A DNA stretch of 64,000 nt from Siccirubricoccus phaeus (GCF_008360935.1 NZ_SRXO01000014.1:93653-157652); one strand, 5' to 3'. Positions 8,638-18,526 are shown, numbered from the stretch's first letter. The notes: generated by a model not told the origin, from the letters alone. A program made the numbers and translations.

Positions 8638-8680
8638 CATGCGGCCGGGCCGCATGGCGCTCGATTCGAACCTTCGCCGC

Positions 8681-8779
8681 CTGTTGCCCTGCCGCGGCTT
8701 TGCCGCGGCAGGCTGTGCGAGGCTGTGATCCGAGGGGAGCGCCGGGCCCCCCACGAAGCCGCGCAGCGGCTTCGTGGGG
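8681..8779. repeat. double-hairpin 3'-end element, copy A
   Basis: Two strong dyads. The first is CTGCCGCGGC-TTT-GCCGCGGCAG at 8689-8711 (10-bp stem). The second is CCCCACGAAGCCGC-GCA-GCGGCTTCGTGGGG at 8749-8779 (14-bp stem). They are linked by a segment containing GGCTGTG. The element ends seven bases past the rho stop on the minus strand and likely ends or stabilises the rho transcript. Related copies occur near 16.1 kb and 39.4 kb. Confidence 0.7.
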
Positions 8780-8785
8780 AATACA

Positions 8786-10060
<1,275 letters not shown>

Positions 10061-10481
10061 GGCGCATTGCGTCCGGATGCGAGGGGACCGGGACTGTCCC
10101 GAAGGGAGCCGGGTGCCGCGCGAGAGCTTCGCGGGAGCCCCGGCCGTTTCGCCTGTGGGTCCGGCCCATCCCTGGCGGGATGCGGACGGAGCTGGGAGAC
10201 GAAATTCCCGAGGAGGAGGGAGGGAGGTGAGCCGGCACGGCGGGGACGCCGGCTGGCCCGGGAAACGGCGCGACCCTAGGGACCGCCCCGCACGGCGTCA
10301 ACTGGCGATGTTGAGGTGCCGTGTCAAGTCTGCGGGCCAAGCGGCGGCCGGAATTCTCCACGCACCCGCGGACCGGCCCGCCCCTTGCCCCGGCGCCGCC
10401 CCGCCAGGCGGTGCGAGCCGCCGCTCGCCCCGCGCCTTCCCGGGGCCCCCGCGGCGTTGCGCAGCAACGTCGTGGGGAAAG
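10061..10481 (-). other. rho upstream leader / rho-hemJ intergenic region
   Basis: No gene is supported in these 421 bases. They contain short palindromic patches (for example around 10430-10480, GCAACG-type repeats) and a C-rich minus-strand composition. The latter would suit the known autogenous control of rho. No defined promoter hexamers were recognised. Confidence 0.35.
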
Positions 10482-10934
10482 TCAAAAGGGCTTCACGATC
10501 ACCATGATGACGATGATGACCATGAGGACCGTCGGCACCTCGTTGGCCACCCGCCAGTAGCGCTCGGAATGCCGCCGCTCCCCCCGCGCCAGGCGCTTGC
10601 GGCTGACGCTCAGGTGATGGTGGAAGCCGGTCATCAGCAGCACGCAGAGCAGCTTGGTGTGCCACCAGCCGGCCCGCCAATCCAGCACCCCGGGCGTCAG
10701 CACCAGCGTCAGCCCCAGCAGCCACACGGCGATCATGGCGGGGTTCATGATGGCGCGCAGCAGCCGGCGCTCCATCCCCTCCAGCATCGCCGCCTCGGGC
10801 GAGTCAGGGGCGGCGCGGTAATGGTTCACGAAGAGCCGTGGCAGGTAGAGCAGCCCCGCCATCCAGGCGATGACGGAGACCAGATGCAGCGCCTTCACCC
10901 AGGGGTAGGCAGGCACCAGGACATCGAGGGTCAC
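10482..10934 (-). CDS. hemJ: protoporphyrinogen oxidase HemJ
   Basis: About 150 residues with four predicted spans. The conserved N terminus is AYPWVKALHLVSVIAWMAGLLY, carrying the heme-binding His; further motifs are RLFVNHY, WWHTKLL, and MTGFHHHL with Lys/Arg near SRKRLARG. HemJ oxidises protoporphyrinogen IX to protoporphyrin IX in the membrane, one step before ferrochelatase. Start: GTG at 10934, whose GTGA overlaps the stop of the upstream MORN gene; an upstream in-frame extension lies inside that gene and lacks family similarity. hemH lies 1.3 kb upstream on the same strand. Confidence 0.9.
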   Translation of the reverse strand: MTLDVLVPAYPWVKALHLVSVIAWMAGLLYLPRLFVNHYRAAPDSPEAAMLEGMERRLLRAIMNPAMIAVWLLGLTLVLTPGVLDWRAGWWHTKLLCVLLMTGFHHHLSVSRKRLARGERRHSERYWRVANEVPTVLMVIIVIMVIVKPF

Positions 10935-11503
10935 GTATCCTCGCCCTCGCAGCTTTCGGCGGCGCGGGTGAAGGCCACCCAGGCGCCGCGGACGGAAAGG
11001 CAGCCATTCTGCCACTCGCCCTCGAAGACCCGGCCATTCAGGGTGAGCTTGCCCTGGCCGTGCGGATGGCCGGCCCGCATATGCCCCTCATAGGTCAGGC
11101 CCAGGCGCCGGATCACCAGCCTGCCTTCCACCAAATGGTCGTTGCGGTATTCGCCCTCCTCCACCGCGGTCAGCTCGCCGGCCTCGTAATGGCTCAGCTT
11201 GCCACGGCCCTCCGCCTTGCCGCGCCGCAAGGGGCCCTCATAGACCATCGAACGGTCCTGGCCGCCGACGCGCCAGGAGATCTCGGAACGGCCGGTGCCC
11301 TCGGCCGGGCCCTCCGGGCAGGGGCCGGACCAGCGGGCGCGGACATCACTGGAGCCGCCCTGCAGGCCGCCGACCCACAGCCAGCAGCCGCCGGCGCCAT
11401 CGCTGGCCCAGCCGGACCGGCCGCCGGGGACGACACGTTCCTCGGCAGGCGGGTCGGCGGCGGCCAGCAACAGGACAACCCCGAGGAGGGACCAAAACCG
11501 CAT
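10931..11503 (-). CDS. exported MORN-repeat protein
   Basis: 190 residues. MRFWSLLGVVLLLAAADPP is a signal peptide. Three MORN-type repeats follow: YEGPLRRGKAEGRGKL, YEGHMRAGHPHGQGKL and FEGEWQNG. A Cys pair near CWLWVGGL and a C-terminal Cys may form disulfides. MORN repeats build elongated beta hairpin sheets that bind lipids or proteins; the role here is unknown. The stop overlaps the hemJ GTG, so the two genes are translationally coupled. The ATG at 11503 is chosen because the longer frame upstream runs through a repeated hairpin element. Confidence 0.75.
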   Translation of the reverse strand: MRFWSLLGVVLLLAAADPPAEERVVPGGRSGWASDGAGGCWLWVGGLQGGSSDVRARWSGPCPEGPAEGTGRSEISWRVGGQDRSMVYEGPLRRGKAEGRGKLSHYEAGELTAVEEGEYRNDHLVEGRLVIRRLGLTYEGHMRAGHPHGQGKLTLNGRVFEGEWQNGCLSVRGAWVAFTRAAESCEGEDT

Positions 11504-11516
11504 GCGCGTCTCCCGA

Positions 11517-11600
11517 CAAGCGCTCGGGAGGGGCCTTGCCCCTCCCGAACCCACCCCACCAAAGGCCGAAGGGCCTTTGAAAACCATGAGTCTTACGACC
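11517..11600. repeat. hairpin element between HAD phosphatase and MORN gene
   Basis: Contains GGGAGGGG-CCTTG-CCCCTCCC and a second dyad AAAGGCC-GAAG-GGCCTTT followed by a CCATGAGT segment. The same pair of hairpins and the same CATGAGT/ACTCATG flank recur in reverse orientation at 46.55 kb, next to the uvrC stop, and a partial copy lies near 52.2 kb. Probably a bidirectional terminator-like repeat. Confidence 0.6.
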
Positions 11601-11615
11601 CGAGCCGTGGCAGCA

Positions 11616-12275
11616 TCACGCCGCAAGGCCGAGCAACTCACCTAACGCTGCCATATCCGCGAAAGGTTCGGCACCCACGGCGGCCAGCACGGCCCGGTCG
11701 GTCTCACGGGTGAAGCCCAGCACGCGGCAGCCGGCGGCGATGCCGGCACGGGCGCCCAGCAAGCTGTCCTCCACCACCACGCAAGCCGCGGGCGCGGCGC
11801 CGCAAGCGGCAGCGGCCGCCAGATACATGTCCGGGGCGGGCTTGGGGCGGGGGACGTCCTCGAAGCTGAAGACGCGGGTGCCGAACACCGCGGCGAGGTC
11901 CAGCCGCCGCAGCTTCGCGGCCAGCTCCAGGCGGGCGGAATTGGAGGCGACGGCCACCGGCACCCCGGCCGCCACCACCGCCCGCACCGCCTCCGGCGCG
12001 CCCGGGATCGGCTCCAATTCCGTCAGCATGGCGCCGGCGATGCGGGCGGAGAGGGCCTCGGCCCAGCCGGGCCCCAGGGTGCCGACCCGGGCCTCGATCA
12101 CCAACATCATGTCCGGCAGCGCCATGCCGAGGAAGGTCTCCCGCGCCTGCTCCCCGCTCATCCGCCAGCCGCGGGCGGTCAGCTCCGCCGCCACCAGGCG
12201 GTTCACCAGCCCCTCGCTGTCCGCCAGCACGCCGTCGCAATCGAACAGCACGGCGGCGGGGCGCGGCCGCCTCAC
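11616..12275 (-). CDS. HAD-superfamily hydrolase (subfamily IA phosphatase)
   Basis: 219 residues. FDCDGVLADSEG is motif I with the nucleophile Asp. VASNSAR is motif II. A Lys in RPKPAPDMYL and VVEDSLLGARAGIAAG give motifs III and IV. The cap is the usual small helical insert. Such enzymes dephosphorylate sugar phosphates, phosphoglycolate or similar; the substrate is not predictable. The start is GTG 12275, overlapping the hemH stop (GTGA), so it is coupled to hemH. Confidence 0.85.
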   Translation of the reverse strand: MRRPRPAAVLFDCDGVLADSEGLVNRLVAAELTARGWRMSGEQARETFLGMALPDMMLVIEARVGTLGPGWAEALSARIAGAMLTELEPIPGAPEAVRAVVAAGVPVAVASNSARLELAAKLRRLDLAAVFGTRVFSFEDVPRPKPAPDMYLAAAAACGAAPAACVVVEDSLLGARAGIAAGCRVLGFTRETDRAVLAAVGAEPFADMAALGELLGLAA

Positions 12276-13345
12276 GCCGCCACCTGCATGGGCGGCCGGG
12301 CCTTGCCATGCGGGCAATCGCCCCAGGGCTTCGGGCATTGCCGCCCGCCGGCGAAGCTGCACAGCGCCCGGCCGCCGCCCATGGCGCCCAGCACCAGCTC
12401 CCGCAGTGCGGCGATGAAGCCGGGGTAGTCATTCTGCGTCGGCACCCGGAAATAGCCGGGGATGCCGAGCTTCTCCGCCACTTCCCGGTATTCCACGTCC
12501 AGCTCCACCAGGGTTTCCGAATGCTCGGAGACGAAGGCGATCGGGCAGATCAGCACCGCCACCCCGTCATGCGCCGCGCGCTCCAGCGCCTGCTCCGTGC
12601 TCGGGCCGATCCATTTCTGCGGGGTGACGCGGGATTGGTAGCAGATGCCGTGATCCAGCCCCTCGATGCCCAGCCGCTCCACCACCGCGGCGACGCTGCG
12701 CTCCACCTGCCATTGATAGGGGTCGCCGGCCTTCACGATGCTTTCCGGCAAGCCATGGGCGGAGAAAAGGAGGCGCAGCGCGACGCCTTCCGGCAGCTTC
12801 GCCCGCGCATCCGCATAGGCGCGCCGCACCGGGACGGCGGTGGCGGCGGCGAAGCCGGGGTGGGAGTGGTAGCAGCAGAGGGTGACGGTCGGCACCGCCA
12901 GCCCCGCCTGCCGTGCCGCCTGCTGCCAGGCCAGCACGCTGCTGCCCGTGGTGGTGGTGGAGTATTGCGGATAGAGCGGCAGCAGCAGCACGGCATCCGG
13001 CCCCCAGGCGGCGACGTCCTGCGCCGCCTGCTCGCTGAAGGGGTGCCAGTAGCGCATGGCGATGAAGCTGCGATAGGTCGCCGCCTCCCCGTCCAGCGCC
13101 GCGTCCAGGGCCCGGGCCTGGGCCTCGGTCAGTTCCAGCAGGGGGGAGCGGCCGCCGAGGATGGCGTAATTCTCGGTGGCGGCCCGGACCCGCCGCCGGG
13201 CGATGAACCGCCCGAGCCAGGGGCGGAGGAAGCCGGGGACGCGGAGGATGGCGGGATCGGTGAAGAGGTTTTCCAGGAAGGGCTGGACGGCCTCCGGCGC
13301 ATCCGGCCCCCCGAGGTTGAGCAGCACCACCGCGACCCGTTGCAT
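12272..13345 (-). CDS. hemH: ferrochelatase
   Basis: 357 residues. LLNLGGPDAPEAVQPFLENLF opens the protein, followed by PQYSTTTTGS, the catalytic FSAHGLPESIV His region, and FVSEHSETLVELDVEY with the acidic metal-path residues. It inserts Fe2+ into protoporphyrin IX. The C terminus has a Cys-rich tail (CSFAGG, QCPKPW, DCPHG). This resembles ferrochelatases that carry a [2Fe-2S] cluster, although only three tail Cys are visible; the fourth ligand in such enzymes can lie further upstream. Coupled to the HAD phosphatase downstream. Confidence 0.94.
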   Translation of the reverse strand: MQRVAVVLLNLGGPDAPEAVQPFLENLFTDPAILRVPGFLRPWLGRFIARRRVRAATENYAILGGRSPLLELTEAQARALDAALDGEAATYRSFIAMRYWHPFSEQAAQDVAAWGPDAVLLLPLYPQYSTTTTGSSVLAWQQAARQAGLAVPTVTLCCYHSHPGFAAATAVPVRRAYADARAKLPEGVALRLLFSAHGLPESIVKAGDPYQWQVERSVAAVVERLGIEGLDHGICYQSRVTPQKWIGPSTEQALERAAHDGVAVLICPIAFVSEHSETLVELDVEYREVAEKLGIPGYFRVPTQNDYPGFIAALRELVLGAMGGGRALCSFAGGRQCPKPWGDCPHGKARPPMQVAA

Positions 13346-13631
13346 GCCGGCACTCCTGCACCCCCGCCCCGCAGATGTGGTGGCCAGGGCGTGCTGCAAG
13401 CGCGGTGTAGCAGCCGGGCGCCCCCGGCCTCAAACCGGGGTGGTCAGGGGCGCTACCCGTCGGCGGCAGTGCCGCCAGATTCCCCTACCGGGGGTGAACC
13501 ACCCCCCGGAGCCCGGTGTGGGCCGGCAGGTCGAGCAGCAAACTCGGACCGGGGGTCCGGGGCCAGGTCCTGGCCCCGGCGGGGTACAGGGGCAGAGCCC
13601 CTGCCGGCCGCCCGCGGTGAAGTCCCGCCTT

Positions 13632-14429
13632 TCAGTTCCGCGGCGCGGCGATGGGCGGCAGCGGCGAGGCCTGCACCCCGCCCGGCGCCGGCGTCATCTG
13701 CGCAGGCGGCGGCGCGGCCGGGGCGGGCTCGGGTCCCGGCGCCACGCCCTGGCCGTAGCGGATCAGCGCCGCCCGCAGCGGGTCGGCGCCCGGGTTGTAG
13801 ACCTGCATCGAGATCACGATCTGCCGCGGCCCGACCTCCTGCCCGTAATAGGCGCGGTTCCACTCGCTGCGGGCGCTGAGCAGCGAGCCTTCCAGCGCCA
13901 GCCCGGCGAACAGCCCGCGGGTGCGGGCGATGGCCAGGATGTCCGCCCCCACCGCCGCCGTGGTGGATCCCTCCACCCCCGCCCCCACCGTGGCGAGGGC
14001 GAGGGACAGGTCGGCGCCGAATTTGAATTGGCTGTCGAGGACGGCGGTCAGCCCCTTCTCGGTGAAGATCAGCATCAGCACCTGGGCGTCCTGGATGCCG
14101 AATTGCAGGCCGAAGCTGCCGGAGGCGAGGCCGTAGAAGGCCGGCGAGGACCAGGAGCCGGCGGCGTCGCGGGCCAGCAGCACGCAGCCCCCGCCCTCAC
14201 CGCCGAAGAAGAAGCCGGCGCGGAAGAGCTGCGGGCAGACCATGGCGGCGCGGGCGCGGCGCAGCAGGCTGCGATTGTCCTCGGTGCCCGGCCCGGTGCC
14301 CAGGATCTCCTGCACCGTCAGCGTGGCCTGGTCCACCAGCGCCTGCGCCTCCCCCTGGCTTTGCGCCCGCGCCGGGGTGACGAGGAGGGGCGCGGCGAGG
14401 AGCAGGGCCGCCAGCAGCAGGGCCCGCAT
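13632..14429 (-). CDS. secreted SYLF/YSC84-domain lipid-binding protein
   Basis: 265 residues. It has a signal peptide (MRALLLAALLLAAPLLVTPARAQ). The SYLF domain shows the GSWSSPAFYGLASGSFGLQFG region, then VLDSQFKFGADLS and RTRGLFAGLALEGS. SYLF domains bind phosphoinositides or other lipids in eukaryotes; the bacterial role is unknown, likely envelope-related. It lies 10 bases after its paralogue (14440-15279) on the same strand and the two share most motifs, indicating a tandem duplication. The C-terminal tail is Pro/Ala-rich. Periplasmic by signal peptide. Confidence 0.82.
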   Translation of the reverse strand: MRALLLAALLLAAPLLVTPARAQSQGEAQALVDQATLTVQEILGTGPGTEDNRSLLRRARAAMVCPQLFRAGFFFGGEGGGCVLLARDAAGSWSSPAFYGLASGSFGLQFGIQDAQVLMLIFTEKGLTAVLDSQFKFGADLSLALATVGAGVEGSTTAAVGADILAIARTRGLFAGLALEGSLLSARSEWNRAYYGQEVGPRQIVISMQVYNPGADPLRAALIRYGQGVAPGPEPAPAAPPPAQMTPAPGGVQASPLPPIAAPRN

Positions 14430-14439
14430 GGCCGGCGCC

Positions 14440-15279
14440 TCAGCGCAGCGGCGGCAGGTTGCCGCGCTGCACCGGGCCGCTGCCCAGCACGGTGCCGGGG
14501 GCGGGGGTGCCATAGCCCGCCGCTGCCGGCGGGGCAGCGTAGCCGGCGGGGCTGCCATAGGCCGGCTCCGGCGGCGGGGCCGCGGCGGCGGCCGGCGCGC
14601 CGGAGCCGAAGCGCATCAGCGCCGCCCGCAGCGGATCGGCGCCCGGGTTATGCGCCTGCATCGCCACCACGATCTGCCGGGCCGAAACCTCCTGCCGGTA
14701 GTAGCTGCGGTTCCACTCGCTGCGGGAGGAGAGGATGGAGCCTTCCAGCGTCAGCCCGGCGAAGAGGCCGCGGGTGCGGGAGAAGGCCAGGATGTCCGCC
14801 CCCACCGCCGCGGTGGTGGAGGCTTCCACCGAGCCGCCGATGGTGGCGACGGCGATGGAGGCATCCGCGCCGAGTTTGAACTGGCTGTCCAGCACCGCCG
14901 TCAGCGCCTTGTCGTTCATGATGAGCAGCAGGATCTGCGCGTCCTGGATGCCCGCCTGCAGGCCGAAGCTGCCGGAGCCGATGGAGTAGAAGGCCGGCGA
15001 GGACCAGGAGCCGGCGGCATCCCGCCCGACCAGGACGCAGCCCCCGCCCTCCCCGCCGAAGAAGAAGCCGGCGCGGAAGATGCGCGGGCAGATCAGCGCG
15101 GCGCGGGCGCGGCGCAGCATGCGCGCGGCGTCCAGATGGTCATGGCCGTCGGAGAGCATGTCCTGCACGGTGAGGGTGGCGCGGTCCACCAGCGCCTGCT
15201 CCTCCCCGCCGCTCGGGCGGCCGCCTGCGCAGCCGGCCAGCCCGGCCAGGGTGATGCCGAGAATAATAAGACGGCGCAT
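14440..15279 (-). CDS. SYLF/YSC84-domain lipoprotein
   Basis: 279 residues. MRRLIILGITLAGLAGCAGG carries a lipobox (LAGC), so this copy is predicted to be lipid-anchored, unlike its downstream paralogue. The same SYLF motifs occur in order: FRAGFFFGGEGGGC, GSWSSPAFYSIGSGSFGLQ, VLDSQFKLGAD, RTRGLFAGLTLEGS. A long Pro/Ala/Tyr-Gly-rich C-terminal tail is added. First gene of the pair. Similar sequence but different anchoring suggests division of roles, for example periplasmic soluble versus membrane-bound. Confidence 0.84.
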   Translation of the reverse strand: MRRLIILGITLAGLAGCAGGRPSGGEEQALVDRATLTVQDMLSDGHDHLDAARMLRRARAALICPRIFRAGFFFGGEGGGCVLVGRDAAGSWSSPAFYSIGSGSFGLQAGIQDAQILLLIMNDKALTAVLDSQFKLGADASIAVATIGGSVEASTTAAVGADILAFSRTRGLFAGLTLEGSILSSRSEWNRSYYRQEVSARQIVVAMQAHNPGADPLRAALMRFGSGAPAAAAAPPPEPAYGSPAGYAAPPAAAGYGTPAPGTVLGSGPVQRGNLPPLR

Positions 15280-15356
15280 GAAGCCCCCCCGCCAAGCATC
15301 GGAATTTCCGCGCTTGTATCCGGTTATGCGTCCGCTGTCCAAACTTCCGGATCGGA

Positions 15357-15989
15357 TCAGCCCGGCGGCGGGGTCCAAGGCTCCTCATTCACCGTCGCCA
15401 CGCGCCAGTCTGCGCCATGCTTTTCCAGCCGGGTCAGGCCCAGATTGCGGATGGAAAAGACCAGCGCTTGGTGCGGCGTGAGCCCCAGCGCATGCGCCAG
15501 GGCGGCGCGGATGGAGCCGCCATGGGCGATGATCACGATGTCTTGTCCGGCATGGGTCTCGGCCAGCCGGTCCAGCACCGGGGCGACGCGGGCCTGCACC
15601 TCAGCGAAGGATTCGCCGCCCGGCGGGCGCTCCTCCGCGGCATGCGGCCAGAAGGGGTGGGGCTTGTGGCGCAGGCGCTCGGCCAGCGCCTCATGCGGAA
15701 TGCCCTGCCATTCGCCGAGATACTGTTCCGCGAGGTCCGGCTCGGTGGCGAGCGGCGCTTCCGGATAGCCGGCGGCGAAGATGGCGGCGGCGGTCGCCCT
15801 GGTGCGGGCGAGGTGGGAGGTGACCCAATGCGCCGGCCGCGGCAGCCGCCCCGCCAGCCAGCGATAGAGCGCGGCTTCCTGCTGCAGCGCCAGCTCGCAC
15901 AGGGCGACATCCATGGAACCGTAGAAGGTGAGGCGGGCGGAGGGCTCCACGAGGGCGTGGCGGATGAGGAAGAGGCGGGTTTCGGGCAT
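15357..15989 (-). CDS. histidine phosphatase-family protein
   Basis: 210 residues. FLIRHALVEPSARL is the RHG-type motif (reading RHA), with the catalytic His. A second His lies in IIAHGGSIRAAL and the acid in the GEWQGI segment. Members include cobalamin-pathway alpha-ribazole phosphatase and phosphoglycerate mutase-like enzymes. Cobalamin genes lie 18 kb away, so a CobC role is possible but unsupported by position. The ATG 15989 is chosen over a much longer frame that overlaps the upstream ABC permease. Confidence 0.85.
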   Translation of the reverse strand: MPETRLFLIRHALVEPSARLTFYGSMDVALCELALQQEAALYRWLAGRLPRPAHWVTSHLARTRATAAAIFAAGYPEAPLATEPDLAEQYLGEWQGIPHEALAERLRHKPHPFWPHAAEERPPGGESFAEVQARVAPVLDRLAETHAGQDIVIIAHGGSIRAALAHALGLTPHQALVFSIRNLGLTRLEKHGADWRVATVNEEPWTPPPG

Positions 15990-16054
15990 GTCCCCCGGAT
16001 GTAGCGCCGCCGCCCCCGGGGCGGAAGCGCGCGCCCCCGGCAAAGCCTGTGCCT

Positions 16055-16145
16055 CCTGTTGTCCGGCCGCGGCTTCGTCGCGGCAGGCTGTGCGGACCTG
16101 GGGCGCAATCCGGGGCCCCATGAGCCGCACAGCGGCTTCATGGGG
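16055..16145. repeat. double-hairpin 3'-end element, copy B
   Basis: Matches copies near 8.7 kb and 39.4 kb: a CCGCGGCTTCG-type hairpin, then GGCTGTGCG, then a second stem CCCCATGAGCCGC-ACA-GCGGCTTCATGGGG with one bulge. It ends nine bases before the stop of the ABC-2 permease gene on the minus strand, the same placement as at rho. Confidence 0.65.
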
Positions 16146-16153
16146 AGTTCCCC

Positions 16154-16957
16154 TTACTCTCCGATATTCAGCAGCGCCCCCTTCACCCGCGCCGCCTGGA
16201 ATTGCCGCATGAACACCCAGCCCATCGCCACCAGCCAAGCCGCATCCAGCACGAAGGCCCAGCCCAGATGCGCCCAGGCGATCGCCCCATCCAGCAGCGC
16301 CGCCCGCATCCCCTCGAACACATGCGAGGCCGGCAGCGCCAGGGCCAAGGGCTGCAGCCAGGCGGGCAGCACCGCCACCGGGTAGAAGACGCAGGAAATC
16401 GGCGCGATGCCGAACAGCACGGACCAGGCCAGCGTCTCCGCCCCCGCGCCGTAGCGCAGCAGCAGGGAGGTGACGCCGAGCGCCACCGCCCAGCCCATCA
16501 GCAGCAGCGCCAGGAAGAAGGCCACCACCACCGGCCCCATGCGGAACAAGCCGAAGGCGTAGAGCAGCCAGGCCAGCAGCACCGCCGGCGCCACGCCCAC
16601 CACCACGCGGATCAGGCTCATCGCCATCAGCGCCGCCACCAGCTCCCGCGGCCGCAGCGGGCTGACGAAGACATGGCCCAGGTTGCGGGACCAGATCTCC
16701 TCGAGGAAGGAGATGGAGAAGCCCATCTGCCCGCGCAGCGCCACCTCCCACAACAGCGCGCCGCCCAGCAGCGCGGCGGCCGCGAGGCTCGCGGTATTGG
16801 CCTGGATGCCGGCGACATAGGCGGTGACGAAGCCCCACACCACCATCTGCAGCACCGGCCAGTACATCAGCTCCAGCAGCCGGGGCCAGGAGCGGCGGTA
16901 GAGCGCCAGGTGGCGATAGACCAGCCCCCAGATGCGGCGCAGCGCGGCGCGGTTCAT
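16154..16957 (-). CDS. ABC-2-type transporter permease
   Basis: 267 residues, six predicted spans. Visible features are LALYRRSWPRLLELMYWPVLQ at the N terminus, VSPLRPRELVAALMAMSLIR in the middle, and the closing SHVFEGMRAALLDG segment typical of ABC-2 permeases. It lies 61 bases downstream of its ATPase. Such pairs export drugs, polysaccharides or lipids, or act in membrane stress. The cargo cannot be assigned. Cytoplasmic membrane. Confidence 0.85.
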   Translation of the reverse strand: MNRAALRRIWGLVYRHLALYRRSWPRLLELMYWPVLQMVVWGFVTAYVAGIQANTASLAAAALLGGALLWEVALRGQMGFSISFLEEIWSRNLGHVFVSPLRPRELVAALMAMSLIRVVVGVAPAVLLAWLLYAFGLFRMGPVVVAFFLALLLMGWAVALGVTSLLLRYGAGAETLAWSVLFGIAPISCVFYPVAVLPAWLQPLALALPASHVFEGMRAALLDGAIAWAHLGWAFVLDAAWLVAMGWVFMRQFQAARVKGALLNIGE

Positions 16958-17018
16958 GGCCCCTCCCCCATCATTTCCCCTCCCCCGTCACCCCTTCCCC
17001 CGTCACCCCCTCCCCGCC

Positions 17019-17783
17019 TCAGGCCGCCGCGGCGCGCTGGCGGCCGCGGGCGATGTCGAGGAAGACCTCCTCCAGATCCTCCCGGCCGTATTTCGCCAGC
17101 AGCGCGGCCGGGCTGCCCGCATCCACCACGCGGCCCTGCTTCAGCATCAGCACATGCCCGCCGGGGACGCCGCAGAGTCGCTCCACCTCCGCCATGTTGT
17201 GGCTGGCCAGCAGGATGGCGCAGCCGCTCTCCGCCCGGTAGCGCTCCAGCAGGCTGCGCACCCAATCGCCGGTATCGGGGTCGAGGCTCGCCGTCGGCTC
17301 GTCCAGCAGCAGCAATTCGGGGCGGTTGATCAGCGCCTTGGCCAGCGCCACGCGGGTCTTCTGCCCGGCGGAAAGCTCGCCGGCCGGGCGGTCCAGCAGC
17401 TCGGTGAGCTGCAGCTCCTCGGCCAGCTCGGCAATGCGCTGCTCGGTCCGCGGCACGTCGTAGAGATGGGCATAGACCCGCAGATTCTCCGCCACGCTGA
17501 TCCGCGCCGGCAGGGCGATGTAGGGCGAGGAGAAATTCATCCGCGCCAGCGCCGCGAACCGGTCCCGCGCCATGTCGTGGCCGAGGCAGGAAACGCGGCC
17601 GCCGGAGGGCACCAGCAGGCCCAGCAGCATGGCGATGGTGGTGGTCTTGCCCGCGCCATTGCCGCCCAGCAGCCCCCAGGTGGCGCCGCGCGGCATGCGG
17701 AACGTCAGGCCGTCCACCGCCGGGGGGCCTTCGGGCCGGTAGCGCTTGGTCAGCGCCTCGGCCTGGATCGCGTCACTCTCCAT
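17019..17783 (-). CDS. ABC exporter ATP-binding protein
   Basis: 254 residues. Walker A GGNGAGKTTT, signature LSAGQKTRVALAKAL, Walker B LLLLDEPTASLDPDTGDW and the switch His in LLASHNMAEVERLC are all intact. It is partner of the ABC-2 permease that follows; together they form a simple two-gene exporter. The AGQK variation in the signature (instead of GGQ) is common in ABC-2 partner ATPases. The upstream region holds GC-rich hairpins and no regulator. Confidence 0.9.
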   Translation of the reverse strand: MESDAIQAEALTKRYRPEGPPAVDGLTFRMPRGATWGLLGGNGAGKTTTIAMLLGLLVPSGGRVSCLGHDMARDRFAALARMNFSSPYIALPARISVAENLRVYAHLYDVPRTEQRIAELAEELQLTELLDRPAGELSAGQKTRVALAKALINRPELLLLDEPTASLDPDTGDWVRSLLERYRAESGCAILLASHNMAEVERLCGVPGGHVLMLKQGRVVDAGSPAALLAKYGREDLEEVFLDIARGRQRAAAA

Positions 17784-18010
17784 CGGGTCGATATGCGCGC
17801 CTCTGCTGCTGGCGCCAAGCGGGGGATGGGGCTTCGCCCCCAGCAGGGGGCGCTGCCCCCTGCACCCCCGCCGGGGGGAAGGCTTCCCCCCAAACCCCGC
17901 CCTGAGACTCCCTCCCTCATGCGAGCGACGGCTGCGTCCGGCGTGTTGCAGGCCGCGGCCAAGTCCGGTTACGGGGACGCTGGCGCTTGCGGCGGGGGGG
18001 GGTCGGGACA

Positions 18011-18427
18011 GTGGCAGGACAGGCCATCACCTTGAGGCTCAGGATCCAGGATCCCTTCCCAGGCGTCGCTTACAGCCTGCAGAACAAGAAGAGCGAGCCG
18101 GTCGGGCAGGTCATCGCCGGCGATGCCCCGATCGCATTCGATGTGCCGGTGCGGGTGGCGCCAGGGCCAAAGTTCCAGGGGGATTTTGTCCGCAGCGAAG
18201 GGGCCGTCAGGCGCTTCGTCTACATCGCGATCGGCGAGCAGGCCGGGCAATCTCCGTCAGCATGGAGCCGGCGCGCCAAGATCGACATCCATCTGCTGCC
18301 CGCCGAGCTGCTGGAGAGGGCCCTGGCCGGCGAAATTCTGAAGGCCGAACTCCCGGGCAAGGCCAAGGACGGCGGCCCGGCCTGCGCCACATTGCGCCCG
18401 ATCGGAGACTGGCGGGTCGCCGAGTGA
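18011..18427 (+). CDS. DUF5990-like protein
   Basis: About 138 residues, start GTG 18011 (VAGQAITLRLRIQDPFPGV). The pattern of LRLRIQDPFPGVAYSLQ, then FDVPVRVAPG, GDFVR, RRFVYIAIG and RRAKIDIHL matches my recollection of DUF5990, a small beta-rich cytoplasmic family without known function. No ATG is available upstream in frame; a TTG lies 24 bases earlier. Monocistronic; the downstream neighbour is convergent. A short tandem of GGCCAGGTGGCGG units follows its stop. Confidence 0.6.
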   Translation: MAGQAITLRLRIQDPFPGVAYSLQNKKSEPVGQVIAGDAPIAFDVPVRVAPGPKFQGDFVRSEGAVRRFVYIAIGEQAGQSPSAWSRRAKIDIHLLPAELLERALAGEILKAELPGKAKDGGPACATLRPIGDWRVAE

Positions 18428-18430
18428 CCC

Positions 18431-18478
18431 TGGCCAGGTGGCGGGGCCAGGTGGCGGGGCCAGGTGGCGGCGGCCAGT
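18431..18478. repeat. short tandem repeat (13-15 bp, about three copies)
   Basis: GGCCAGGTGGCGG occurs three times in a row, slightly variant, between the converging DUF5990 and GGDEF/EAL-like genes. No function inferred. Confidence 0.6.
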
Positions 18479-18526
18479 GGCGAAAGACAGGGCGCCGCCC
18501 GTGACGCACGAAGCCCCGGCCATGCG

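Noticed and set aside
8655..8680. GGTTCGAATC-like word that resembles a tRNA T loop
   Set aside because: Flanking bases do not form a T stem or acceptor stem; no cloverleaf can be drawn on either strand.
15990..16838. N-terminal extension of the histidine phosphatase into the ABC permease
   Set aside because: The extension is out-of-frame read of the permease gene; the phosphatase start with the RHG-type motif is at 15989.
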